Of a stretch of DNA of 10,217 nt, positions 1 through 6,166 are shown one piece after another. The first letter of the stretch is position 1. Each line of letters opens with the position of its first letter. The notes under the pieces are model-generated. The model had not been told where the DNA came from. It saw nothing but the letters and a program-made list of their open reading frames with translations, and ran no database searches. The position numbers were made by a program, and so were the translations under genes. Where the stretch lies: positions 1-10,217 of the forward strand of contig CALKYL010000149.1 in NCBI GenBank assembly GCA_938003515.1, written 5' to 3'. Source of the stretch: an uncultured bacterium. Its GTDB lineage: Bacteria; Planctomycetota; UBA1135; UBA2386.

Positions 1-1
1 G

Positions 2-1168
2 CCCGTGCTGCTCGTCGACCGCGACCTCGACCGGGCAAGGCGCGCCTACCGGGCGCGCGGCGTGCCGGACGACGCGGTGCGGGTGGTGGGACCGGGCGCG
101 GCCCCGCCTGGACCGTGGAACGTCGCGACCGACGTCGCGGCGCTCGGCCGCGTGCACGGCATCGACGTCGTCTTCGAGGCGACCGGCGACATGCTGCTCG
201 GCGCCGAGACAGCGCTCGCCGCGTTCGCGATGGGGGCACACTTCGTCACCGGCTCCTGCGAACTCGACGCCTGTCTGGGCCCGGCGCTCGCGGCGCGTGC
301 GGCGCGCGCGGGCGTCGTCTACTCCAACGCCGACGGCGACCAGCCGGTCGTGTTGCGGCGCATGCTCGACGAGGTCGTCGCGTGGGGCTTCGCGCCCAAG
401 GTGATCGGCAACTGCAAGGGCTTCCTGGACGTGCACCAGAACCCGGACGGCGTCGTGGCCCACGTGCCGCACCATCAGGACCAGCGCAAGGTCGTCGCCA
501 TGGCCGACGGCAGCAAGCAGTCCGAGGAGATGGCGTGTCTCGGCAACCACCTGGGCTGCCATCCGACGCGCCGCGGCATGCACGGTCCGACGGTCACCAA
601 GGCCACGCTCGTCCGGGCCTTCGGCGAGTTGCTCGAACTCGACCGGCTCGACGGTCCCGTGATGGACTTCACGCAGGGCATTCGCGGCGTCGACGAGGGC
701 GCGGGAGTGTTCGTCGTCGCGCGCAGGGGAGACGCGACGACGCGCGACGACATGCTCTTCCTCAAGAAGGGACCCGGCCCGGACTACCTGTTCTTCCGGG
801 ACCACCACCTGTGCTACTTCGAGGTGCCGCAGACGCTCGCGCAGGTCGGCGCGTCGGGGTTGCCGGTGTTCGCGCCCCGCGGGCGGTTCTGCGACGTGAT
901 CGCGTTCGCCAAGACCGACGTCGCGGCCGGCACGCGCCTCGACGGGCTGGGCGGCTTCCACTGCTACGGAGTCGTCGACCGCGCCCGGGTCGTCGAACGC
1001 GAGGGGCTGCTGCCCTACGGCCTCGCCGGGTTTGCGACGACGCGGGCGCCGCTGCGCGCCGACGAGCCGATCCGCCGCGTCGACGTCGAGGTCGACGACA
1101 ACGCCGCCGTGCGCCTGCGCCGCGAGGTCGAGGTGATGCCCACGGACGTGATCGTCTGCCCGTCCTAG
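2..1168 (+). CDS. NAD(P)-binding oxidoreductase with C-terminal SAF-like domain (homoserine dehydrogenase-like, COG4091-type), 5' truncated
   Basis: The frame is open to the left edge. The first visible residues (LLVDRDLDRA) look like the second strand of a Rossmann fold, so the glycine-rich nucleotide loop and true start lie outside the window; a GTG at 5 is unlikely to be the start. In the 387 residues counted from that GTG, VVFEATGD (55-62) is the end of the dinucleotide-binding half. A catalytic-type middle follows with NCKGFLD (136-142) and a His/Gly-rich stretch near 181-195. The last 90 or so residues (FAKTDVAAGTRLDGLGG, about 301-317) resemble an SAF domain. This layout matches predicted homoserine dehydrogenase-like proteins with a SAF tail, which I recall from nucleotide-sugar and surface-polysaccharide clusters; the substrate is unknown. 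It ends 34 bases before the convergent zinc ribbon gene. Fold class is fairly certain; biological role is inference. Confidence 0.85.
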   Translation, partial: PVLLVDRDLDRARRAYRARGVPDDAVRVVGPGAAPPGPWNVATDVAALGRVHGIDVVFEATGDMLLGAETALAAFAMGAHFVTGSCELDACLGPALAARAARAGVVYSNADGDQPVVLRRMLDEVVAWGFAPKVIGNCKGFLDVHQNPDGVVAHVPHHQDQRKVVAMADGSKQSEEMACLGNHLGCHPTRRGMHGPTVTKATLVRAFGELLELDRLDGPVMDFTQGIRGVDEGAGVFVVARRGDATTRDDMLFLKKGPGPDYLFFRDHHLCYFEVPQTLAQVGASGLPVFAPRGRFCDVIAFAKTDVAAGTRLDGLGGFHCYGVVDRARVVEREGLLPYGLAGFATTRAPLRADEPIRRVDVEVDDNAAVRLRREVEVMPTDVIVCPS

Positions 1169-1202
1169 CGGCGGCGTCCGTGCATCCGGTGGCGGCCCGG
1201 CC

Positions 1203-1391
1203 TCAGTGGCGCTTCGCGCGCTTCCAGGTCCCACCGTAGACGTAGTGCGGGTTGTCGGGCTTGACGGCGGCGCCGCACGATGCGCACAGGAACAACCAGT
1301 CGCCGCGCTCGGCGAGGCGCACGCGGTAGAGCGCCGAGCGCTCCTCGCCGCAGCGTGTGCAAGGCTTCGTCCGCGTACGCCGCACCTTCAT
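1203..1391 (-). CDS. Small four-cysteine zinc ribbon protein (62 aa)
   Basis: A 62-residue basic protein. Two CxxC knuckles, C11-C14 (CTRC) and C36-C39 (CASC), are 21 residues apart, which is the spacing of a zinc ribbon. The tail (PHYVYGGTWKRAKRH) is rich in aromatic and basic residues and looks like a nucleic-acid or ribosome-contacting segment, though no partner is visible. The ATG at 1391 is preferred because a GGGGA Shine-Dalgarno-like sequence lies 9 bases upstream, the clearest one in the window. The frame stays open upstream, but that extension is Ala/Arg/Pro-rich and lacks fold features. It converges on the oxidoreductase with a 34-base gap and points the same way as the glycine-zipper and lipoprotein genes, though 295 bases separate it from the former, so co-transcription is uncertain. 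No specific function is assigned. Confidence 0.75.
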   Translation of the reverse strand: MKVRRTRTKPCTRCGEERSALYRVRLAERGDWLFLCASCGAAVKPDNPHYVYGGTWKRAKRH

Positions 1392-1686
1392 GACGCGGTG
1401 TCCCCGAGCCAGCGGGTCGGCGAGCGGCGTGTCGGCGCATGCAGGTCCATCACGGGGCCGGGTTCGCCCGGTCCGGGGGGCGGGTTGCGCGCACGACGAC
1501 GTGAAGATCGCGACAATCGGGCGGCCGAGGGCTTCCGCGCCGCGCCCCTGCGGAGACGCTGCCGCTCCGACCATGCCAGAGCCATCGATGTCGCTTCGCT
1601 CCGCCGTCCGTATCCGTCCCGTCGCCGCCGTTCGCGGCCGCGCGGCGTTCGTGCGCGTCGTCGAGCGCGAGGGATCGGCGCGCCCG
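1392..1686. other. Non-coding stretch between the zinc ribbon and glycine-zipper genes, with one GC hairpin
   Basis: I see no convincing gene in these 295 bases; the open frames crossing it are Arg/Ala/Pro-rich composition shadows. The only clear structure is an inverted repeat at 1455-1474: a perfect 5-bp core CCGGG-TTCG-CCCGG, extended on the plus strand by a G-T pair and two G-C pairs. It lies downstream of the glycine-zipper gene and upstream of the zinc ribbon gene on the minus strand. It could weakly terminate or attenuate transcription, but no T tract follows on either strand. Any zinc ribbon promoter should also be here; no clear -35/-10 pair is visible. Confidence 0.4.
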
Positions 1687-1902
1687 TCACCGGCCGCGGT
1701 CGCGCATGACGAACACGCCGACGGCGGCGCCCGCGCACAGGCCGAACGCGGCGCCGATCGACAGACCGACCGCGAAGTCGCCGAGCACGGCGCCGATCGC
1801 GACGCCGAGCGCGCCGCCCATCGACAGGCCGAGGGCCGTCGCGACGGCGATCGCGGCGGCGCCGCCGGCGCGGTGCGGAGGAGGCTCCGGTCGATCTGCC
1901 AT
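1687..1902 (-). CDS. Small glycine-zipper integral membrane protein (71 aa)
   Basis: The protein has a short polar N-terminus (about residues 1-13), then a nearly uninterrupted hydrophobic stretch of about 50 residues, ending in a basic tail (MRDRGR). Glycines fall exactly every fourth residue in two blocks, G25-G29-G33-G37-G41 and G46-G50-G54-G58-G62, with the register shifted by one at the acidic D42. This predicts two tightly packed transmembrane helices joined by a short turn at GDF, an internally duplicated glycine-zipper hairpin. Such small proteins are widespread in bacteria and generally uncharacterised; pore formation or helix oligomerisation is plausible but not shown. The regular pattern across the whole frame argues for a real gene. 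It starts 53 bases after the lipoprotein stop on the same strand, so the two may share a transcript. No good Shine-Dalgarno sequence is seen. Confidence 0.7.
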   Translation of the reverse strand: MADRPEPPPHRAGGAAAIAVATALGLSMGGALGVAIGAVLGDFAVGLSIGAAFGLCAGAAVGVFVMRDRGR

Positions 1903-1955
1903 CGCGTGCGAGCGTCACGTGGGCGCGGCGGCGACGCAAGCTCGCGGCTCCCTGG

Positions 1956-3197
1956 TTACGGATTGCGGAACACGAACAGACCGTTCTTGTTGGCGGTCAC
2001 GACGTCGATCTTTCCGTCGCCATCGAGATCCTGCGTCGCGATCTGGCGGCCGATGCCCGACGCGTCGTCGATGCAGCGCGGCACGTAACGCGCGCCGGCG
2101 CTTCGGTCGAGCAGCAGCACGAACAGCACCGGCGGTTCGGCGCTGCCGATGTCGCGGCCGTTGTGCGCGAGCCACGTCTTGCCGGTGACGAGGTCACGCA
2201 GCCCGTCGCCGTCGACGTCGGCGAGCGCCAGCGCGTGCAGCTGGGAGAACTGGTCGTGCGTGCCGGGCAGCGGGTCGACCGGCAGGATCACGTGCTCCAC
2301 GAACGTCGTGCCGACCCCGTCCGGCACCTGTTCGAACCAGCTGAGGCCGAAGCCGTGCGCGTCGAGCGACGTGATCACGTCCGCGTCGCCGTCGCCGTCG
2401 ACGTCGTCCGCGTGCATCTGCGCTCCGCCGGCGGCGGCGAACAGGTGCGGGTGCAGCGTCCACGGCGGATCGCCGTCGAGCGACGCCGGCTGCTCCAGCC
2501 AGCCCGTCGAGACGAGCACGTCGAGCCGGCCGTCGCCGTCGACGTCGCCGGTGCCGAGGCCGTGCACCGCCGGCCCGACGGCCTGCAGGGACGCGATCGT
2601 GTGCAGTTGCCACGGCGACGTGGGGTTCGCGACGTCCCGCTCGAGCCAGGCGATCTGCATGCCGGTGAACAGCACGAGCTCCTGCTGGCCGTCCGCGTCC
2701 AGGTCGACCATCGTGGGAGCCTCGCTGCCGACCGCCGGCCACAGCAGGTGTCGTTCCCAGGGACCGCCGGCTCCCTGGTCGTTGCGATACCAGTGCGCCG
2801 CGCTGTTGGGCAGCCCGACCTCGACGACGTCGATCCAGCCGTCGCCGTCGACGTCGTCGGCGAACGCGAAGAACGCGTCGGCGTAACCGCCGGTCGAGAA
2901 GACGATCGGCGCGCGGAACGCCGTCGCCGTCACGAACGTCGGGCCGTGCCAGACGTAGGGACCCGACGCGACGTCGAGCGCGCCGTCGTTGTCGAAGTCC
3001 GCGACGCAGGCGCCTTCGGCGTGGTAGGCGTCCGTCAGCCGCTCGACGGACAAGAGTCCCGACGGCGTGTGCGTGCCGCGGTCGTACGAGGGCGCGCTGC
3101 CGCCGCCGCTGCTGCAGCCGCCCGAGGCCACGGCCAGGGCCACGGCCACGGCCGCCGCGCCCAGGGTCGCGGCGGCGCTGCGCTGCACGCGTCGCAT
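1956..3197 (-). CDS. FG-GAP/VCBS-type repeat lipoprotein, predicted seven-bladed beta-propeller
   Basis: A 413-residue exported lipoprotein. Residues 1-27 form a signal peptide (MRRVQR, an Ala/Val-rich core, then ASGG) with the lipidation cysteine at C28, followed by a Ser/Gly linker. Seven calcium-loop motifs follow: DFDNDG (67), DVDGDG (115), DLDADG (165), DVDGDG (218), DVDGDG (265), DVDGDG (327) and DLDGDG (390). They are 47 to 63 residues apart, the blade spacing of FG-GAP/integrin-alpha-like propellers, and most are followed by an acidic residue and a hydrophobic strand. Seven motifs imply seven blades. The only cysteines besides C28 are C64 and C375, beside the first and last motifs. 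FG-GAP proteins typically bind partners or ligands outside the cell; no catalytic residues are evident and the ligand is unknown. The ATG at 3197 sits directly upstream of the signal peptide. Divergent from the aspartase fusion gene. Confidence 0.93.
   Translation of the reverse strand: MRRVQRSAAATLGAAAVAVALAVASGGCSSGGGSAPSYDRGTHTPSGLLSVERLTDAYHAEGACVADFDNDGALDVASGPYVWHGPTFVTATAFRAPIVFSTGGYADAFFAFADDVDGDGWIDVVEVGLPNSAAHWYRNDQGAGGPWERHLLWPAVGSEAPTMVDLDADGQQELVLFTGMQIAWLERDVANPTSPWQLHTIASLQAVGPAVHGLGTGDVDGDGRLDVLVSTGWLEQPASLDGDPPWTLHPHLFAAAGGAQMHADDVDGDGDADVITSLDAHGFGLSWFEQVPDGVGTTFVEHVILPVDPLPGTHDQFSQLHALALADVDGDGLRDLVTGKTWLAHNGRDIGSAEPPVLFVLLLDRSAGARYVPRCIDDASGIGRQIATQDLDGDGKIDVVTANKNGLFVFRNP
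2203..2856. repeat. Four identical 18-bp copies encoding propeller DVDGDG loops
   Basis: The 18-mer CCGTCGCCGTCGACGTCG occurs at 2203-2220, 2389-2406, 2530-2547 and 2839-2856. Each copy encodes, on the minus strand, the calcium loop DVDGDG of one blade of the lipoprotein. The other three loops use diverged sequence. Identical codon choice in four loops is notable even at this GC content. Confidence 0.85.
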
Positions 3198-3333
3198 GCC
3201 CCGCTATCGGGCGCCGGCCCGGGAGTCCTCGCCACCCGTCGCGTTTCGGGACCGGCGCCGGTTTCGCAGGCGTCGCGGCGCGTCGGGATCCGGGCCGCCG
3301 TAGGCTTTGCGCTCGCCCTCCGCCCTCCCTCCG
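3198..3333. promoter_or_regulatory. Divergent intergenic region between the lipoprotein and aspartase-fusion genes
   Basis: These 136 bases must contain start signals for both flanking genes. Visible elements are: an imperfect inverted repeat GCGCCGGCCCG (3211-3221) with CGGGACCGGCGC (3247-3258), one unpaired A and a 25-base loop; a TAGGCT hexamer at 3301-3306 that could be a -10 box for the plus-strand gene; a GATAGC at 3203-3208 on the minus strand, close to the lipoprotein ATG; and a pyrimidine-only run rich in CCCTCC just before the fusion-gene ATG. No convincing -35 box or Shine-Dalgarno sequence is present. Element assignments are inference from position. Confidence 0.35.
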
Positions 3334-5196
3334 ATGACCGACCGCCTCTCCGACTGGGCCGACGCCTTCCGGCAGATCCACATCTTCGTCAACCTGACGC
3401 CGGCCGAGACCGAGCGTCTGCTCGCGCAGGTCGAGCACGCGACCTACCGCGAGGGCGAGGCGCTGTTCCGCGAAGGGGATCCACGTGCGCGCCTGCTGCT
3501 GATTCGCAAGGGGCGCGTCGAGCTGACGCGTGCCGACGCGTACGGCGACCGCCGCGCGGTCGTGACGCTCGTGCGGGGCGATCTGCTCGGCGAGGGCATG
3601 ATGATCGGGGACTCGGTTCACTCCACGACGGCGACCGCGCTCGTGCCGACGGACGTCGTCTTCCTGCACCGCGACCGGGTGCGCGCGTTCCTCGGCAGCG
3701 ACCACGATCTCGAGAGGCGCATGCTCAAGAGCCTGCTCGCCGAGGTCGTCGGACGCGTCGACCAGCTGATGTTCCGCACCAGCGGACTGACGCACGCGTT
3801 CTCGACGGGGCGGACGCGGACCGAGCACGATCTGCTCGGCGACGGGCAGGTGCAGGCCGAGGCCTACTTCGGGCTGCAGACGATGCGCGCCCTGAGCAAC
3901 TTCGACATCGGCGGCGTGCGGCTGAACGCCTACCCGAACCTGGTCAAGGCGCTCGCGATGGTCAAGAAGGCGTGCGCGCTCGCCAACCGAGACTGCGGCG
4001 CGATCCCTGCCGGGACCGCCGAGGCGATCGCCGACGCCGCGGACGAGGTGATCGCAGGCAAGCTGCACGACTACTTCGTCGTGGACGTGCTCCAGGGAGG
4101 TGCCGGCACGTCGACCAACATGAACGCCAACGAGGTGCTCGCGAACCGGGCGCTCGAGCTGCTCGGCAGGGAGAAGGGGGACTACGAGACCCTGCACCCG
4201 AACAACCACGTCAACTGCTCGCAGTCGACCAACGACGTCTATCCGTCGGCGCTCAAGCTCGGCATGATCCTGTCGAGTCAGCGGCTGATCGACGCGGTCG
4301 ACGGGCTGATCCGCGCCTTCGACGACAAGGCGAAGGAGTTCGAGTCGGTCGTCAAGATGGGGCGCACGCAGCTGCAGGACGCCGTGCCGATGACGCTCGG
4401 CCAGGAGTTCTCGGCCTTCGCCACCAGCCTGCGGCAGGAGCTCGCCGGCCTCGGACGCACGCGGGACGAACTGCGGACCCTGAACCTCGGCGGCACGGCG
4501 ATCGGCACCGGCCTGAACACGCCCAAGGGCTACCGCGCGCGCGCGATCGCGCGGCTCTGCGAGGTCGCCGGGCTCGAGCTGCGCCTCGCCCCCGATCTGA
4601 TCGAAGCGACGCAGGACACACAGGCGTTCGTGATGTTCTCGTCGTCGCTGAAGAGCCTCGCCGTCAAGCTGTCGAAGATCTGCAGCGACCTGCGGCTCCT
4701 GTCGTCGGGGCCGCGCGCGGGGCTCGGAGAGATCCGGCTGCCGCCGCGGCAGCCCGGATCGTCGATCATGCCGGGCAAGGTCAACCCGGTGATCCCCGAG
4801 GTCGTCAACCAGGTCGCGTTCCGCGTCATCGGCAACGACCTCGCGGTCACGCTGGCCGCCGAAGGCGGCCAGCTGCAGCTCAACGTCATGGAGCCCGTGA
4901 TCGCCGCGAGCATCCTCGAGTCGCTCAAGATCCTCGCGAACGCGGTCACGACGCTGCACCGGAACTGCGTCGACGGGATCGCCGCCAACGAAGAGCAGTG
5001 CCGGCGCTTCGTCGAGAACAGCATCGGGCTCGTGACCGCGCTGGTGCCGGTGCTCGGCTACGGCACCGCGACCGAGGTCGCCGCCGAGGCGCTGCGAACC
5101 GGCCAGAGCGTCGCTGACGTGCTGCGCGGCCGCGGCCTGTACGACGACGGGATGGCGGCGCGGCTCTCGCCAGAGCGCATGGGCGCGCCGGACTGA
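3334..5196 (+). CDS. aspA: Aspartate ammonia-lyase fused to an N-terminal cyclic-nucleotide-binding-type domain
   Basis: A 620-residue two-domain protein. Residues 1-120 form a CRP/CNBD-type jelly roll: the GEALFREGDP turn (41-50), LLLIRKGRVEL (54-64), and the LGE segment of the phosphate-binding cassette (E87). A CRP-like helix follows (about 122-148). From about 162 to the end is a full class II fumarase/aspartase: GTSTNMN (258-264), NCSQSTND (294-301), GRTQLQDAVP (343-352), GGTAIGTGLNTPKGY (386-400) and the catalytic loop GSSIMPGKVNP (475-485). The TAIGTGLNTPKGY and LRLLSSGPRAGLGEI segments are aspartase-like rather than fumarase-like, so the expected reaction is L-aspartate to fumarate plus ammonia in the cytoplasm. 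No DNA-binding helix-turn-helix is present, so the cap probably controls the enzyme. The cassette arginine appears replaced by H96. The ATG at 3334 is preferred over an in-frame TTG at 3307, as MTDRLSDW fits a domain start. Confidence 0.93.
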   Translation: MTDRLSDWADAFRQIHIFVNLTPAETERLLAQVEHATYREGEALFREGDPRARLLLIRKGRVELTRADAYGDRRAVVTLVRGDLLGEGMMIGDSVHSTTATALVPTDVVFLHRDRVRAFLGSDHDLERRMLKSLLAEVVGRVDQLMFRTSGLTHAFSTGRTRTEHDLLGDGQVQAEAYFGLQTMRALSNFDIGGVRLNAYPNLVKALAMVKKACALANRDCGAIPAGTAEAIADAADEVIAGKLHDYFVVDVLQGGAGTSTNMNANEVLANRALELLGREKGDYETLHPNNHVNCSQSTNDVYPSALKLGMILSSQRLIDAVDGLIRAFDDKAKEFESVVKMGRTQLQDAVPMTLGQEFSAFATSLRQELAGLGRTRDELRTLNLGGTAIGTGLNTPKGYRARAIARLCEVAGLELRLAPDLIEATQDTQAFVMFSSSLKSLAVKLSKICSDLRLLSSGPRAGLGEIRLPPRQPGSSIMPGKVNPVIPEVVNQVAFRVIGNDLAVTLAAEGGQLQLNVMEPVIAASILESLKILANAVTTLHRNCVDGIAANEEQCRRFVENSIGLVTALVPVLGYGTATEVAAEALRTGQSVADVLRGRGLYDDGMAARLSPERMGAPD

Positions 5197-5209
5197 GTCG
5201 CGGGTCTGT

Positions 5210-6163
5210 TCAGCGCAGCAAACGAGCGAAGTCGACCTGGCCCGCGATCGCCTCGGCAAATGCGCAGTGGAAGCAGTCGTACCAGTGACCGTCCTTCGCG
5301 AACGTCACGGGACCACCGCTCCGTGCCGTTTCGAGCGCCGGCGCGACGTCGAGGTAGCTGGCGTTCGGGGCGTCCGGGGCGAGCCACGGTTCGCCGACGG
5401 CGACGACCAGGAGCCGGCCGCCGACGACGCGCAGCGCGTCGGCCATCTCCGCGTGGATGCGCCGCGTCAGGCGACGGGCGGCGTCGGCGTCCGCGGCGTC
5501 CAGCGGCCCTGCGGCGCCGGCCAGCACCTTGCGCGCCGCGCGCCACAGCTGGCTGTGGCGCTCGAGCGGACCCCACGGCACCGGCACGTTGGTGAGCCGC
5601 AGCGCGTCGCCGTCGAGCACGAAACGCGGCTTGGTCTTGCCGTGCGCGCGATCGTGCAGGACCTCGAACAGGTCGTTGCCGCAGTAGGTCACGATCGCGA
5701 GCGCGGGCGGCGGCTCGAGGCCGGCTTGCCGGAGCGTGATGAGCTGCTGCCCGGGGCCGTAGCCGCTGACGCCCAGGTTGGCGACGTCGGCGGCGAGCAG
5801 TTCGCGCAGCAGCGCCGGAAACGACCGCTCCTCCTCGACGCCCCACCCGAAGGTGAAGGAGTCCCCGAGGCAGACGACCCGGGGGCCGGTGCGCGGCGGC
5901 GCTGCGCGGCCGGTGCGCCAACCGCCCGCGTCGATGCGGATCGCGACGTCGAACTCGTCGGTCCTGTGCCGGGTCACGACGTTCGGGCGATATCGCCAGC
6001 CGCGCAGGTCGTCGTGGTCGACGTACTGCGGATTCGTGGTCGGACCGTTGTCGGCTGCGAACAGGGCGCGGTAGCACAGTTCGGCCGCGACCAGCGCGAC
6101 GAGCAGGGCCGCCGCCGCCAGCGCGAAGCGGAGCAGGTAGCGTCGCGCTCTCGACGAGCCCAC
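5210..6163 (-). CDS. Membrane-anchored SGNH/GDSL-type hydrolase
   Basis: A 317-residue protein with a basic N-terminus and one hydrophobic segment (about 10-30), which should act as a signal anchor with the catalytic part outside the cytoplasm. SGNH blocks appear in order: GDSF (100-103, nucleophile S102), NLGVSGYGPGQ (129-139, block II glycine), CGND (161-164, block III asparagine N163) and DGHW (291-294, Asp and His of block V). These residues are the expected catalytic triad and oxyanion set for an esterase or acyltransferase-like activity. The usual N-x-x-GH after DGHW reads YDCFH here. The start is GTG at 6163, only 3 bases after the stop of the upstream double glycosyltransferase, so the two are almost certainly translated from one mRNA. 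Likely role: removing or transferring acyl (such as acetyl) groups on a surface glycan; the substrate is inference. It ends 13 bases from the convergent aspartase-fusion stop. Confidence 0.88.
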   Translation of the reverse strand: MGSSRARRYLLRFALAAAALLVALVAAELCYRALFAADNGPTTNPQYVDHDDLRGWRYRPNVVTRHRTDEFDVAIRIDAGGWRTGRAAPPRTGPRVVCLGDSFTFGWGVEEERSFPALLRELLAADVANLGVSGYGPGQQLITLRQAGLEPPPALAIVTYCGNDLFEVLHDRAHGKTKPRFVLDGDALRLTNVPVPWGPLERHSQLWRAARKVLAGAAGPLDAADADAARRLTRRIHAEMADALRVVGGRLLVVAVGEPWLAPDAPNASYLDVAPALETARSGGPVTFAKDGHWYDCFHCAFAEAIAGQVDFARLLR

Positions 6164-6166
6164 GCC

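Noticed and set aside
115..1239. Second plus-strand frame within the oxidoreductase gene
   Set aside because: Arg/Gly repeats typical of an off-frame reading of GC-rich coding sequence; no domain features.
1441..1500. Possible tRNA T-arm (GGTTCG) in the 295-base gap
   Set aside because: The GGTTCG is part of a simple hairpin; no acceptor stem, anticodon arm or D-arm can be built around it.
1392..1574. N-terminal extension of the zinc ribbon protein to 123 residues
   Set aside because: The extension has no fold or conserved motif, while the ATG at 1391 has the best Shine-Dalgarno-like sequence in the window.
2163..5117. Very long plus-strand open frame (984 codons) covering the lipoprotein and aspartase genes
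   Set aside because: Translation is Arg/Ala/Pro-rich without motifs, and it runs antisense to the lipoprotein and out of frame with the aspartase fusion, both of which have clear domains. A GC-content artefact.
3334..5196. Alternative call as class II fumarase (fumC)
   Set aside because: The TAIGTGLNTPKGY and LSSGPRAGLGEI stretches follow the aspartase rather than the fumarase pattern.
2194..5259. Minus-strand open frame of 1021 codons opposite the aspartase fusion
   Set aside because: Low-complexity Arg-rich translation with no family features; the opposite strand carries complete aspartase motifs.
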